NCBI GenBank assembly: GCA_942486035.1
Contig: CALNXK010000022.1
Span: forward strand, 4,234,001-4,298,000
DNA length: 64,000 nt
Source: Porites lobata
Lineage: Eukaryota > Cnidaria > Anthozoa > Scleractinia > Poritidae
Reading direction: 5' to 3'
Every line of letters starts with the position of its first letter. Position 1 is the stretch's first letter. The notes under the pieces are model-generated. The model was given only the letters and a program-made list of their open reading frames with translations, searched no databases and was not told where the DNA came from. The translations under genes and the position numbers were made by a program. Positions 12,301-21,400 of the stretch are shown here, piece by piece.

Positions 12301-15300
12301 ACATGTACATCTATTATATGTTCAGTATTTCCATTGTCTCTGTACTGTTTGATTATCTCGGAATCACATGATTGTACAATATTATTATTGGCAGCAGTAT
12401 CACTGACCTCACATGTTAGATAACAGGTAGAGCATGATGGAAGTTTTGTATATAACTTAATTGAGCAACTACCTAATCAACTAGATACTAGGTTTTTTTT
12501 GTCTTCTGTTGTTGTTGTTGTTTTTCGCTGACCACACCAACTGATAATACTCTTTATGAAGGGTTGCTGTATCGGTAAATAAATAATAAATAAATAACTT
12601 AGTTATACCATGGAGATGTGTGACATGATCAAACTTCACCTACATGAAATAAAGCCAGCAGGTTGCTGTTGATCCCATGAGAATGTTGAAGAGAGAGGTA
12701 CGTTAGAACCTGAACCATAGTAGGGGTCATGACAGATGAATCTCCACTCCATCCCGCAGGGGCTTGACTAGCAGTGTACTCTTTCAGGGCTGTGGACAGC
12801 AGCTTGGGAATAAATACTTCATGAAAATGAGACCTGCAAACCATAAAAAAATCGAGAATAATATTATCCCATATCCTCTTTAGCTTCAGTTTGTTGTGAT
12901 TCAATTTTACCCTTGTTTTACACTGTAAGTTGTAGTTTTAGTTGTTTCTAAGTATACCCAAATCAAAGAAAACAAAATTAAAACTTAGAATAAGATACAG
13001 AAGAAAAGCATTTGTATGGACCCGTATGTGGTTTTATTTAAGTTGTGGTTTATAAAGGGGTAAAATGCACAAGGATATATAGTACCTTTCCACTCTTGAG
13101 AGACAGCACCTTTTTCTCTTAACAACTCAAATGTTACACAAACTGATTATTAACCATTAACAGCAAGCACAGTTTTTCATGTCATGGCACATACCCAATG
13201 TGTGCAACAACCCAGTCCAGGTGCGGAGAGCTGTTCATAGCTATCTGCAACAGACACTGCACGCAAACATCTGCCTGCCCATGCCCAACTCTGCATAAGA
13301 AATAAGTAGAGTTTTATTGCAGCTACCTACACCAACATGTAGTTTACCATAAGATGCATGGGGACATAACGTTGAAAATGAGTAATGAATAATGAGGCTT
13401 CAGGTGCTGTTTGTCCAACACCAGGCCAGTAGCATGAATTATAGCTTGACACTATAACTTACAGTAGATGTGACTTCTGAAGGTAAAACCCACTCCCAGG
13501 TTAAACCATCATTCAATTTATTAGGGTTAGCTTTTTTCTTATGGTTCTAACCCTGGTAGCACCAGTTAAAGAACACAGAACAATTGAGGAGATCCATCTA
13601 AAGTTAGGTTTTGCACCTCGTAGCTTAAGAGCAGCTGAACAGTCTGTGATAGTTGTACATCATAATTATAATATCTGCAGTCAGATAAACCAAAAGCATT
13701 GGTACGTGTAATAGACCCTTTCATAGTTTTTTCAGCTTTTGACATGAACAAGTTAGGAAAAATCCATTGATACCACTGGAAAGGGTGCCTTAAAATTTCA
13801 TAAAATTGCCAAGTTTGAAAGTCATGCATGTTAAGTGTGAAAAGATGTAGCTCCGCAAAATTGCAAAAATTTGCAAACATTTGTATGGTGGGGGGGGGAG
13901 CAAGTTTGTGTCTTTCGCACCACTGCACCATACAAACATTTCTAAAATTGTGCGCCTTTCCACAACTATATCTTCATTAGTTTTCAACAAATCACTTTCA
14001 AACTTGGTAATTTTACTAATGGTGCTCTTTCCAGCGGAGGTGACAGATTTTCTCTAACTTGTCCATGTCAAAAGTTGAGAAAAACTTTGGAAAGGTCTGT
14101 TCAACCATTTGATGGCAACATCAAATTTTTTAAAAAAATATGCATCAGTATTAACAAGTTAGAGGTATATATCTGTTAAAGAGGCACGCAGACAATAATC
14201 ATAACTACAACCATGTAGTCGACTTACAACTTTGAACTGCAGTGAACTGCAATGTCCATTAATCTCTGAACTGCAGGAAATAGCATCCATTTGTGGAGAC
14301 CCTCACTAAGTGACATGGTGATACTGACACCTAAAAAATAGGTGAGTGTCTAAATAAATACATTTCTGTATTATTTAGATATGATTTTTATATTCAATGT
14401 AATATCTTGATTCACATTAATTCACTGTGAGTTTACCTGGATGAAAAACATCAAAGAATGGTTAGGACACACCTATAATGGATGTGTAAGAAGAGCGGAA
14501 GATCGGAACAGCTGGAGATCCATGATAGCTGATCTACAAACTACAGGGCTCGAAATTGCGACTCACTGGTCGCCAATGCGACCAAAAATTGAGCACTGGC
14601 GACTAAATTTTCAGAACTGGTCGCCAGCTGGCGACTCGCGTTTTGTCCGATGACTAAAGAAAACCACGACACAACTTTTGTTTTTAAATCTTTATATTTG
14701 GAAATCAATCGGATATGGTAGCTAGTATACAACTCACCTTTCCGTCCCCAGTAAAATAATGTCTGAATATTACAAGATAATCGACACGTCGATACTGCGT
14801 TCAGGGCGCGCCATATTGTTTCAGCGGCTTCTTCCGAAACTGGGATCGCAGGCGCACTTCAACAACAAAAATGGTGGCAGATACGGTGTCTCCGTAACTC
14901 CCGCAACATTTTAGGTTTTATTTTCCTAAAACGTTCTGTCTAAAAGGAAACGAAGACCCAAAAACTGCACTAAGCCCATTTTTGTTTCCTCCCGGTCGGA
15001 GACTGGTACGAGCAATGTGGTTGCGTAGAGGCCTGGGCCAAGCATGGCGTTGTTTGTCGGCAGCGAAAGGCGTTGAGGAAAGCAAGTCGAAAATAAAGAA
15101 CGGCATTTCGTAGAAGTAGCAAAGGGCAAATACACAAGGACCCGTGTTTGTCTCAGAATGAAAACCACGGACTTAAAACGTTTTATGCTTCGCTTCATTT
15201 AAAATGACTATGGAGACAACCATCACCTTCGGACCAGAGACATATCACCTGAGAACAACGGTAGCTTTATAACTAAGTGTTACTCGTGTTGTTTCTAATT

Positions 15301-18261
15301 GTTTTCGCTCTTCAGTTGTGACTTTTCTTGCATGCAAAGTAACGTATAAAATCGTGTTCTTGTGTAAGTTATATATAAAATAAGTTGGCGACCAAAATTT
15401 ACGATCTGGCGACCAAAATTTTTCCGTTAGTCGCCAGCTGGCTCCCGAACAAAAAAGTTAATTTCGAGCCCTGCTAGTAGATGGCACCTGATGGTGATGA
15501 TGAGTTTGGGAGCCTTTCAAACAACATTTATCTCTATATGTTACACTGTTTGGAGGGATGCCGTCTGCCTTCAAATTTTTGCAAAAACTGAACTGATATC
15601 TGTTGTCCACAAAAAACTTTATTATTTCACTTAGGGTTCCGAATTTCATTTTACTTGAAGCCTAATATTTTACAGGTTATGGTACACTTAACTCAATTAC
15701 ACTGGATTAAAACACTTTTGGAACGTAAAATATTCTGCACTACTCTCATTCCTACTCTTAATTTCACCTATTCCTTCATGTAAAATTTTGTTGTTCAGTT
15801 GTTGTTGTTGTCATGTATCTTACCTCTTCTGCCATTATTTTTAGTGACAACTTGTCCAAGAAGATTTAATGACCACTGCAAAATAAAACGAACAAACATA
15901 ACAAGAGGTTTTAAGAGAATTTGGGTCCAATTCCAAGCTGAGAGGAACGAAAAAATTACTAAAACATTATTACCTGGCAAATAAGTGGAGCCCAAGCACT
16001 AGGATTATTATCAACAAATCTGCAAACTACTTCACTGACATTCTGCAAAGCTGATAATAACTCAGGCTCCAGGACATCAGGATAACCTGTGATTCCTAAA
16101 AGAATGGAGAGTTTCAGGGTCAGAAACTTTGGTAATGTTTTCAAAAAGATGGTCAAAGCCTCACTTAATGTATTACTGCCACCATTATTTTCTTAAATGT
16201 CACTTGGTTATAAGAGCTTAACAGACTGAGAGTGTTCAAGCCAGACTTCAACGCAGTAAGAAATAAAAGCTGAACTTGGAAATAACAAAAATATCCAAAT
16301 GAATGCTCTTGCTTGCTTGGTAGAGCCTTTTAAAGTTGAGATCATACAGTCAACAAAATGATTTCCACTAATTATTTATAATGATCAATAATTTGATTTA
16401 CCATACTCATATGTTAAACTTCCATCAAAGAAACCCACAAGTCTTTTGTTCTTGTGTTATTTCAACAATCGAATCAAACGTTCAGTTAACACCCACATTA
16501 TGCTGCTGACTTATTCAAAAAATAAAATGGTCAGCCACAAGCAAATTCAAGATGTAAAAAAGTTTCAATATGACAAATAATGAAACTTTTAGTCTCCAGA
16601 AAATAGAACTCACCAGATAATGCCTGTCTTTCTAATTCCACCATGTACTTCTGAACAGCTTCATGAAACACTTCACAGAGTTGCTCCAAGACAGCATGTC
16701 TTGCACAAGGAAGGGAGTGAAGAAGCACAATAGCACACTGTGCCTTCTCTACACTTGACAAAACTTGTCCTGATTCATCCTTACCACTCAAAAATGACTG
16801 TAGTTGTAGCTTTAAATTCTAGATTTTTTGTGTAAGGGAATTACAAAACAAAGAATTAGTAAACTGGCTTAATACACAACTTACTGCATACAGTACATGT
16901 ACAAGTTTAAGGCTTAGAGATGCAGTTTCTATTAATCTTGACCTCTCCTAAATAAATATCTACAGTTGTAGCTGGCATTTTGCAAAACCTTGTATAATTA
17001 GCATGAAAAATAATGTGGGAAATTCATGGGGGGCTGGGGTTTAGTATTAGTAGCTTCCCTAGCATGGCTGTGAGTCTTTCACTGGCTTATAGTTGATTTA
17101 CAATACCAGCAAGCTATATAATTATCTACCTGTAGTGTAGTGATTAATCAAATTCTTGATTAATCACAATTATGACCGTTTGGTTTGATTCACGATTCTT
17201 TTCTTCCACATTTCGATTTTGATTAGATTTTTTTCACACCTTTTCCAGGGTGCTCTCAGTGAGTTGTTATAATTATTGTAAAATCAGAATCCAGAACTCT
17301 TTAAAATTTTGGATTTTTTGATTGCTGAGCAAAGATGATTGCAGTTAATGCGCCATTTTGTGTTGCCTGAAAAAAATGCTGTCTTTTGACCACTCCTTGA
17401 GAATTTCCCAAGAAGGCAAACCATGTGTGAAACACTCTTTGTCAGGTTCTCATGCAAACATGGCAATGCATACGATCCAGCAGCTGTGAATCCTCCTGTC
17501 CCTATTACCATTCTCAAATTGAGGGTTAAGGGTTGCACGTTGTTTGTAATATGCATTATGTTATAAGAATTACAAAACATTTACATAATCAAAATGGAAA
17601 TAGGAATAATTGAAATTGAATCGAATCGTACGGAATATGAATCGTTACATCCCTAATGTAGTGTCTTGCATGGTCTTTACATTTCCCAGTCTCACATTGT
17701 CTTGTTTACTTAAATAATCAAACTTCTGATAATTTGTTCTTACTTTAAAGTCCCTTGAGGCCAGCTCTACACTCGTGTATTTATATTATCATTAGATCTT
17801 CAAAGGCTGTTCCCTTGAGACCGCGACACTACAATGCCCACACAGTAATATAATACTACGCCTCAAAGCCATTTTTGCTCCACAATACAAACATACGTGT
17901 TGGCACTGTTTGTGGAACAAAAAAGTATGAAACTACAGCCAGTATGTATTTCCATTGATAATAACTACATGATCCATAACACACCGCACGTACCGGTACG
18001 CCCAAGTCAATGGGACCCAAGTCAGTGGGGGGAAGTCATTAATCAGTTGTCAGTGGGGCTAGTGATCAGTGGAGCGCCGAGAAATTGTAGGTATTCTACA
18101 ATTAAATAGCGCTAAGTGCCCAATTTTAGATAGTCTTTAGAAATAATACATGAGACAAATAATTTCCAGGTCCTTTACAAATAACGTAGACAGTATAGAC
18201 AGTTCTTAAAAGGCTGAAAAAATCTACCCACCTTGGACTCTTCCGCCACTTTGTCCGCCAT
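304..18261 (-). CDS. INTS5: Integrator complex subunit 5, 22 coding exons found, C-terminus not located
   Basis: Structural subunit of the nuclear Integrator complex (snRNA 3' processing, Pol II termination). Exons in transcript order: 18261-18232, 16818-16614, 16095-15974, 15875-15824, 14330-14228, 13290-13195, 12833-12644, 11982-11850, 11628-11565, 11190-11090, 10935-10886, 10573-10401, 9652-9544, 8979-8875, 8157-8090, 7185-6965, 5628-5586, 4671-4638, 4192-4017, 3119-2899, 2461-2391, then 512 to about 451 (or the stop at 304). Every junction is GT-AG and keeps phase except exon 16 to 17. Signatures matching human INTS5 as I remember it: AQCAIVLLHSLPCARHAVLE, NNPSAWAPLICQ, SSPHLDWVVAHI, TLPFLLHIATLSPNLL, LLRLLVEG, SVFFSGIVG, DLRIKKTF. 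About 810 residues are covered against roughly 1,000 in human, so the last 130-150 are missing or lie left of the window. The start ATG sits 210 bp from the divergent mitoguardin ATG. Introns are full of fold-back elements. Confidence 0.88.
1641..1773. mobile_element. Short fold-back element (MITE), about 133 bp, in an INTS5 intron
   Basis: Inverted ends TGCTTACCATTTGAC and GTCAAATGGTAAGCA bound the segment. It has no coding capacity and lies between INTS5 exons 21 and 22. Confidence 0.7.
2580..2868. mobile_element. Long fold-back element, about 289 bp, arms of about 110 bp
   Basis: The two halves are imperfect reverse complements over almost the full length. The inner arms include ACTACCCAGATCTGG and the phrase ATTCCATACTGATGA with its complement. 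It sits between INTS5 exons 20 and 21 without touching either. Confidence 0.8.
3145..3544. mobile_element. MITE of about 400 bp with ACGGTCAAACGGGCAAC-type ends
   Basis: The left end CTACGGTCAAACGGGCAAC pairs with GCCCGTTTTACCGTACC at the right end. The interior carries repeated GTTGCAA-type words. It lies in the INTS5 intron between exons 19 and 20. Confidence 0.75.
4978..5088. mobile_element. Fold-back MITE, about 111 bp
   Basis: GTTGCGTCGAATTG on the left is the inverted partner of CAATTCGATACAAC on the right. It is intronic in INTS5. Confidence 0.6.
6098..6296. mobile_element. MITE of the GCAAACGGCAA family, copy 1
   Basis: Ends resembling CGGCAAATGGCA and TGCCGTTTGCCG are inverted. The interior (CACGTGGCACAAATTCACG and its flanks) matches, in the opposite orientation, the element at 45899-46125. 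Confidence 0.65.
6358..6671. mobile_element. GC-rich MITE of about 314 bp with arms of about 55 bp
   Basis: The left arm contains GCTCTGGCGGCGGGGCGAG, and the right arm its near-complement ending CCGCCGCCAGAGCGC. The middle is non-coding; long open frames across it come from base composition. It is intronic in INTS5. Confidence 0.75.
7312..7470. mobile_element. Fragment of a GGCGGATCCAGG-end transposon
   Basis: Starts with CAGAGGCGGATCCAGG followed by a T-run. The same terminal word in altered form bounds the element at 59582-60081. The right end is approximate, near a C-rich segment. Confidence 0.45.
7575..7835 (-). repeat. Dispersed 262-bp repeat, copy 1
   Basis: Near-identical over its whole length (about 95 percent by eye) to 8588-8849, in the same orientation. 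It runs from CTTAAGAACTTGTTGAAACG to TTTGTCAAAAGTGCT. An open frame of about 90 codons is preserved in both copies on the minus strand, but it lies inside INTS5 introns and looks like a repeat-borne ORF, not a host gene. Confidence 0.85.
8447..8565. mobile_element. Near-perfect 119-bp palindromic MITE
   Basis: Both arms run outward from the AT-rich centre near 8505 and contain GCAACTTATGCAGTTGC and its inverted partner. Outer ends are AAGATCATC and GATGATCTT. A half copy of the arm occurs near 46619-46655. Confidence 0.8.
8588..8849 (-). repeat. Dispersed 262-bp repeat, copy 2
   Basis: Same-orientation partner of 7575-7835. It sits immediately upstream (in INTS5 direction, downstream) of exon 14 at 8979-8875, and directly beside the palindrome at 8447-8565. 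Confidence 0.85.
10666..10810 (-). repeat. Dispersed repeat fragment with ACAACAACAGTCC core, copy 1
   Basis: The segment 10666-10733 matches 51705-51772 with a handful of mismatches in the same orientation. Copy 1 extends further right (TTTCGACAACCTGTGC). It resembles a common coral interspersed repeat, possibly the tail of a retroelement. It lies between INTS5 exons 11 and 12. Confidence 0.65.
13713..14099. mobile_element. Large fold-back element, about 387 bp, almost entirely palindromic
   Basis: The outer ends AGACCCTTTCATAG and CTTTGGAAAGGTCT are inverted. The arms match for more than 150 bp, including TTGACATGAACAAGTTAG with its complement, meeting near the G-run at 13889. It lies between INTS5 exons 5 and 6. 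Confidence 0.8.
14441..14543 (+). mobile_element. 3' remnant of a non-LTR retrotransposon reverse transcriptase ORF, split by another element
   Basis: The plus strand encodes GCVRRAEDRNSWRSM. The R-AEDR-x-x-W-R pattern is typical of the extreme C-terminus of metazoan LINE-like polyproteins. The remnant resumes after the inserted element at 15474, where a stop and a TGATGG-rich tail follow. The combination is inferred from the motif only. Confidence 0.5.
14544..15473. mobile_element. Non-autonomous DNA transposon, 930 bp, inserted in a retroelement remnant
   Basis: Perfect terminal inverted repeats CAGGGCTCGAAATT and AATTTCGAGCCCTG. Subterminal words GGCGACCAAAA and TCGCCAGCTGGC recur at both ends. 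A CTA triplet flanks both sides (14541-14543 and 15474-15476), consistent with a 3-bp target duplication. No transposase frame remains. Confidence 0.85.
17138..17655 (-). mobile_element. hAT-like element, about 518 bp, in INTS5 intron 1
   Basis: Read on the minus strand it begins TAGGGATGTAACGATTC, a terminus familiar from animal hAT elements. The other end is decayed (TAGTGATTAATC). The flanks CTGTAGTG (17130-17137) and ATGTAGTG (17656-17663) form an 8-bp duplication with one mismatch, as expected for hAT. It has a roughly 98-codon minus-strand open frame but no recognisable transposase. Confidence 0.75.
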
Positions 18262-18471
18262 ATTTGCAATCTTACGCTAGCCCCAGTCTTTTTAGTTTCA
18301 CAGTATTACCGCTGGTTCCCGGTAGTTAACAGCAGGCGCCGACAAGTTTCATCAGTTGAACCAACTCGCTGGAGTATATTCGTCCTCGCGAGCAAAAACA
18401 GTTATTTTAAGCACCGGCAAGTAGTATTTAAAGGAAGGAAGATGTGATTCAACCTCCAATTGAGTGATAGT
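18262..18471. promoter_or_regulatory. Divergent (bidirectional) promoter between INTS5 and mitoguardin
   Basis: Only 210 bp separate the INTS5 start codon (minus strand) from the mitoguardin start codon (plus strand), so both 5' UTRs and core promoters must fit here. The segment is less AT-rich than the surrounding introns and shows no obvious TATA box. It contains no recognisable repeat, whereas the flanking introns are full of them. The promoter role is inferred from geometry; transcription start sites cannot be read from the sequence. Confidence 0.7.
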
Positions 18472-21400
18472 ATGTTTCGTTCATCGCGAGTGCTTCAAAT
18501 CACAGCATTGCTTGCACTGTCTTTTGGAGCTGGAACTTTGCTTTTCCTGACGGCACGCTACTGGAAACGAAAGCGCCGCGAACCATCAACTGGAAATAGC
18601 TCTTCTTACAATGATCGTCCTTTGAGAAGAAAGAGAACCTTAACCTCAGGTAATAAGCAGTCGGGAGTCAGGTTTGTCCTGAAGTGTGTGTACATCAAGC
18701 AATTTATTATAATAAGCTCATAAACATCCTTACCATAGCCCTATGTTAATCAGCTGACAATAAGTTCACAGCTGTGGCCTGAGTTATTAAATTTATATAC
18801 AATCTGTTTTCGATACTAAGCTTTTGAAACCTACAGTGTGTAAGTGGTGCATTGATTTTGTAGTTTCAACCATCCTTACATCCATCCTTGTAAGTTGGAA
18901 AAAGTATTATTTTAATATAAACTAAGCTAATATTATGCTAACATTATGGCCTGATGGCTGAACTATAATTATAGGCATGAAAATTACTCAGAAATTCGCT
19001 TTGTTTCCGCAGAGTGGCGGCAATATCAAATTTAAAAAGAATTTACGTTAATATGACTTTATATAATTATTAATTTTCTTTGGTGCAAGTGGGATTTCGA
19101 TTTTAATACCCAATATAATGCATTTTATTTTTAAAATTAAGAATTGCAAAATAATGTTTAAAATCATGAAAAACATGTTGGTTGCTGTGGAGAATTTTCA
19201 ACTAGTAAGATATGTGGTCTTTGTTTACTGGCGAACTGCTGGTGGCATTTAGTATAAAAACACAGTGACGACGTTTACGCATTCAATGGAAAAAAAAAAT
19301 TAAAATCATGGATTACAAATAAATCACATTAGTGGAACTGTGTGTGAAGTTTTGATTTTTTAATGCAGAGAGATTTGCATATACATGTAACTTACCTGAT
19401 AATGATATACTGGTATAATTTACTTGATACTGTTATCTCAATATCTGCTGGTGCCCATGACCACAAAGCTTGTCCTTGATTTTTTTTAAAAAAATCTCAG
19501 TGATTTAGGATTACCATAGTTATGGATGGATTTAAATAAAAGTTCTTTTTTTCAAAATGAAAATAACTCAAGCATGAGTTGGGTGGGTGCAAGAATACTG
19601 GTATTATTAAAAGAGAAAGTGTAAGAAGGTACACACATTTGTATAAATTCACTTCAGCTATGAAAATGGAAGATATTAAATCTTTCTAACCTAAGGTTGA
19701 TTCCCAGGGCTAGTAGACCACTGAAATCAAGAATCAACCTAGGTTTATACATTGTAATTCAGAATTAACATGAGGTCAAATTTGACCGTTCACACAAACA
19801 AGGATTTGCCTAATACAGAATGGTGTACTGTAATACCAATACATTTGTGTAATCAGTACATGTACATGTATTTTCGTGTAGTTCAGTGAAAATTTCTTCT
19901 TTGCTGGTACTTGCAGGCACAAGGTTTTCTGCTGGTGAGTCGACACCTAGACCTCCTGCCAAGAGCCTAAGCTTGGAACAAGATGTTATGTTTCGACTCC
20001 ATGCATCAAATGTTAGATCACAGAGCAGTAACATTGAGGACATTGCTATAACTGTAAATGGTAAGAACTGTAGTCTTGCCTGCACATTTTTAGTCACTTT
20101 AAGTCCCACCCTCTTACATTTATTTTTGACCTTTCCCAGACATTGTCCTTGTCCTTTGCCACTAAAAATTAATGACAGTTACCGTACGTTGTACCTTGCG
20201 TACATACGCTATACTCTGTTACCCATAATGCCTCCACCGCTCCACCAACCTGCCCTATACATGTACCTCGCACTGCTCACTTGAAAAGTGTGTCTGGTTT
20301 CAGTAATGACTCTTATTTGCAAAGATGGGACATTAACCTAACGCCCAACTACGTATACAGCACCAATACATTGTATGTTGTAGTTCAGTTCTATCCTTGG
20401 TTTAGATTTTATTTTCTTTTGTTTGTGGTTATGGTAATTTAGGGCAATGAGTTCGAAACAAAGGAAAATAAAATTTAAAGAAAGGATAAAATTTAACCGC
20501 AACATATACATGTAGTTTCTGGGATCACCAAGGCACGCAAACCTCCACACTACATGAGGGCACAATGCTTAGGGAGGCCAAATGACAGTTACTGGTACAT
20601 ATCAGGAATTAATAATATTATAACATAGCTAGAATATTCACCTAATCAAATTCAATAGCGCGAGCGTGCTTCATATTCCCATTAATTGCACTGATGACGT
20701 CAATAAACTATACCTTGAGTTCTTGTGTGGTCTTGTGAGCTTAGCAATCCTCCAAAGACATCTCCCAAGGGCATCCATAACTCAACAGTACATGATGAAG
20801 CATTAACCATGTGTTTTCTAACGTAAATTTAAGAGAAAACTTTTCAATTGTTAACCGACAGTAGGAAACAGAGGTGTGTTGTTGTTGTTGTCATCTGCAC
20901 GAGCTGTGCAGGCTATGGCATGTGCAAATTACTCTTTGCAAAGTTATTTCTTTCAAAAAGAATTTTTCAGTGAATTAATAGTTTTCCGGCACCTCAATAT
21001 GGATATGGATTTTACAGTCTTTTTTAATGTTATCTTAAGTGACTTTAAGAGTAAACTTTCTCTCAGTTTAAGACAAAAACATTACTGTGAGGTAGAAAAA
21101 TATAGTCATGCAGACACAGATGCGTACTGCTCTGAGCGGTCAGCATGGGCTACAATAATGAAAATTTAAGCTACTGCAGCATTAATCATGTTGATAATGT
21201 TATAAAACAATTATTAGTTCATGCTTCAGTTGTGTGTATGTCAAGATATTGAGCACTTGGAACTAACTGTTATTATAACCGGTATTTTGAGGTAATCTTT
21301 ACCCAGCTCTTAATAATGAACAAAGGTGTCCATTACCTTTTGTAAATCAGTCAACAAAGATGAGCACATGTAAGGAAAGGTGCCTGTGTGGCTGGTACAG

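Noticed and set aside
15458..15649. Minus-strand frame (LSEIIKFFVDN) first thought to be an INTS5 exon
   Set aside because: Its ends do not fit the pending phase of exon 4, and a better exon with LMDIAVHC at 14330-14228 fits both phase and similarity.
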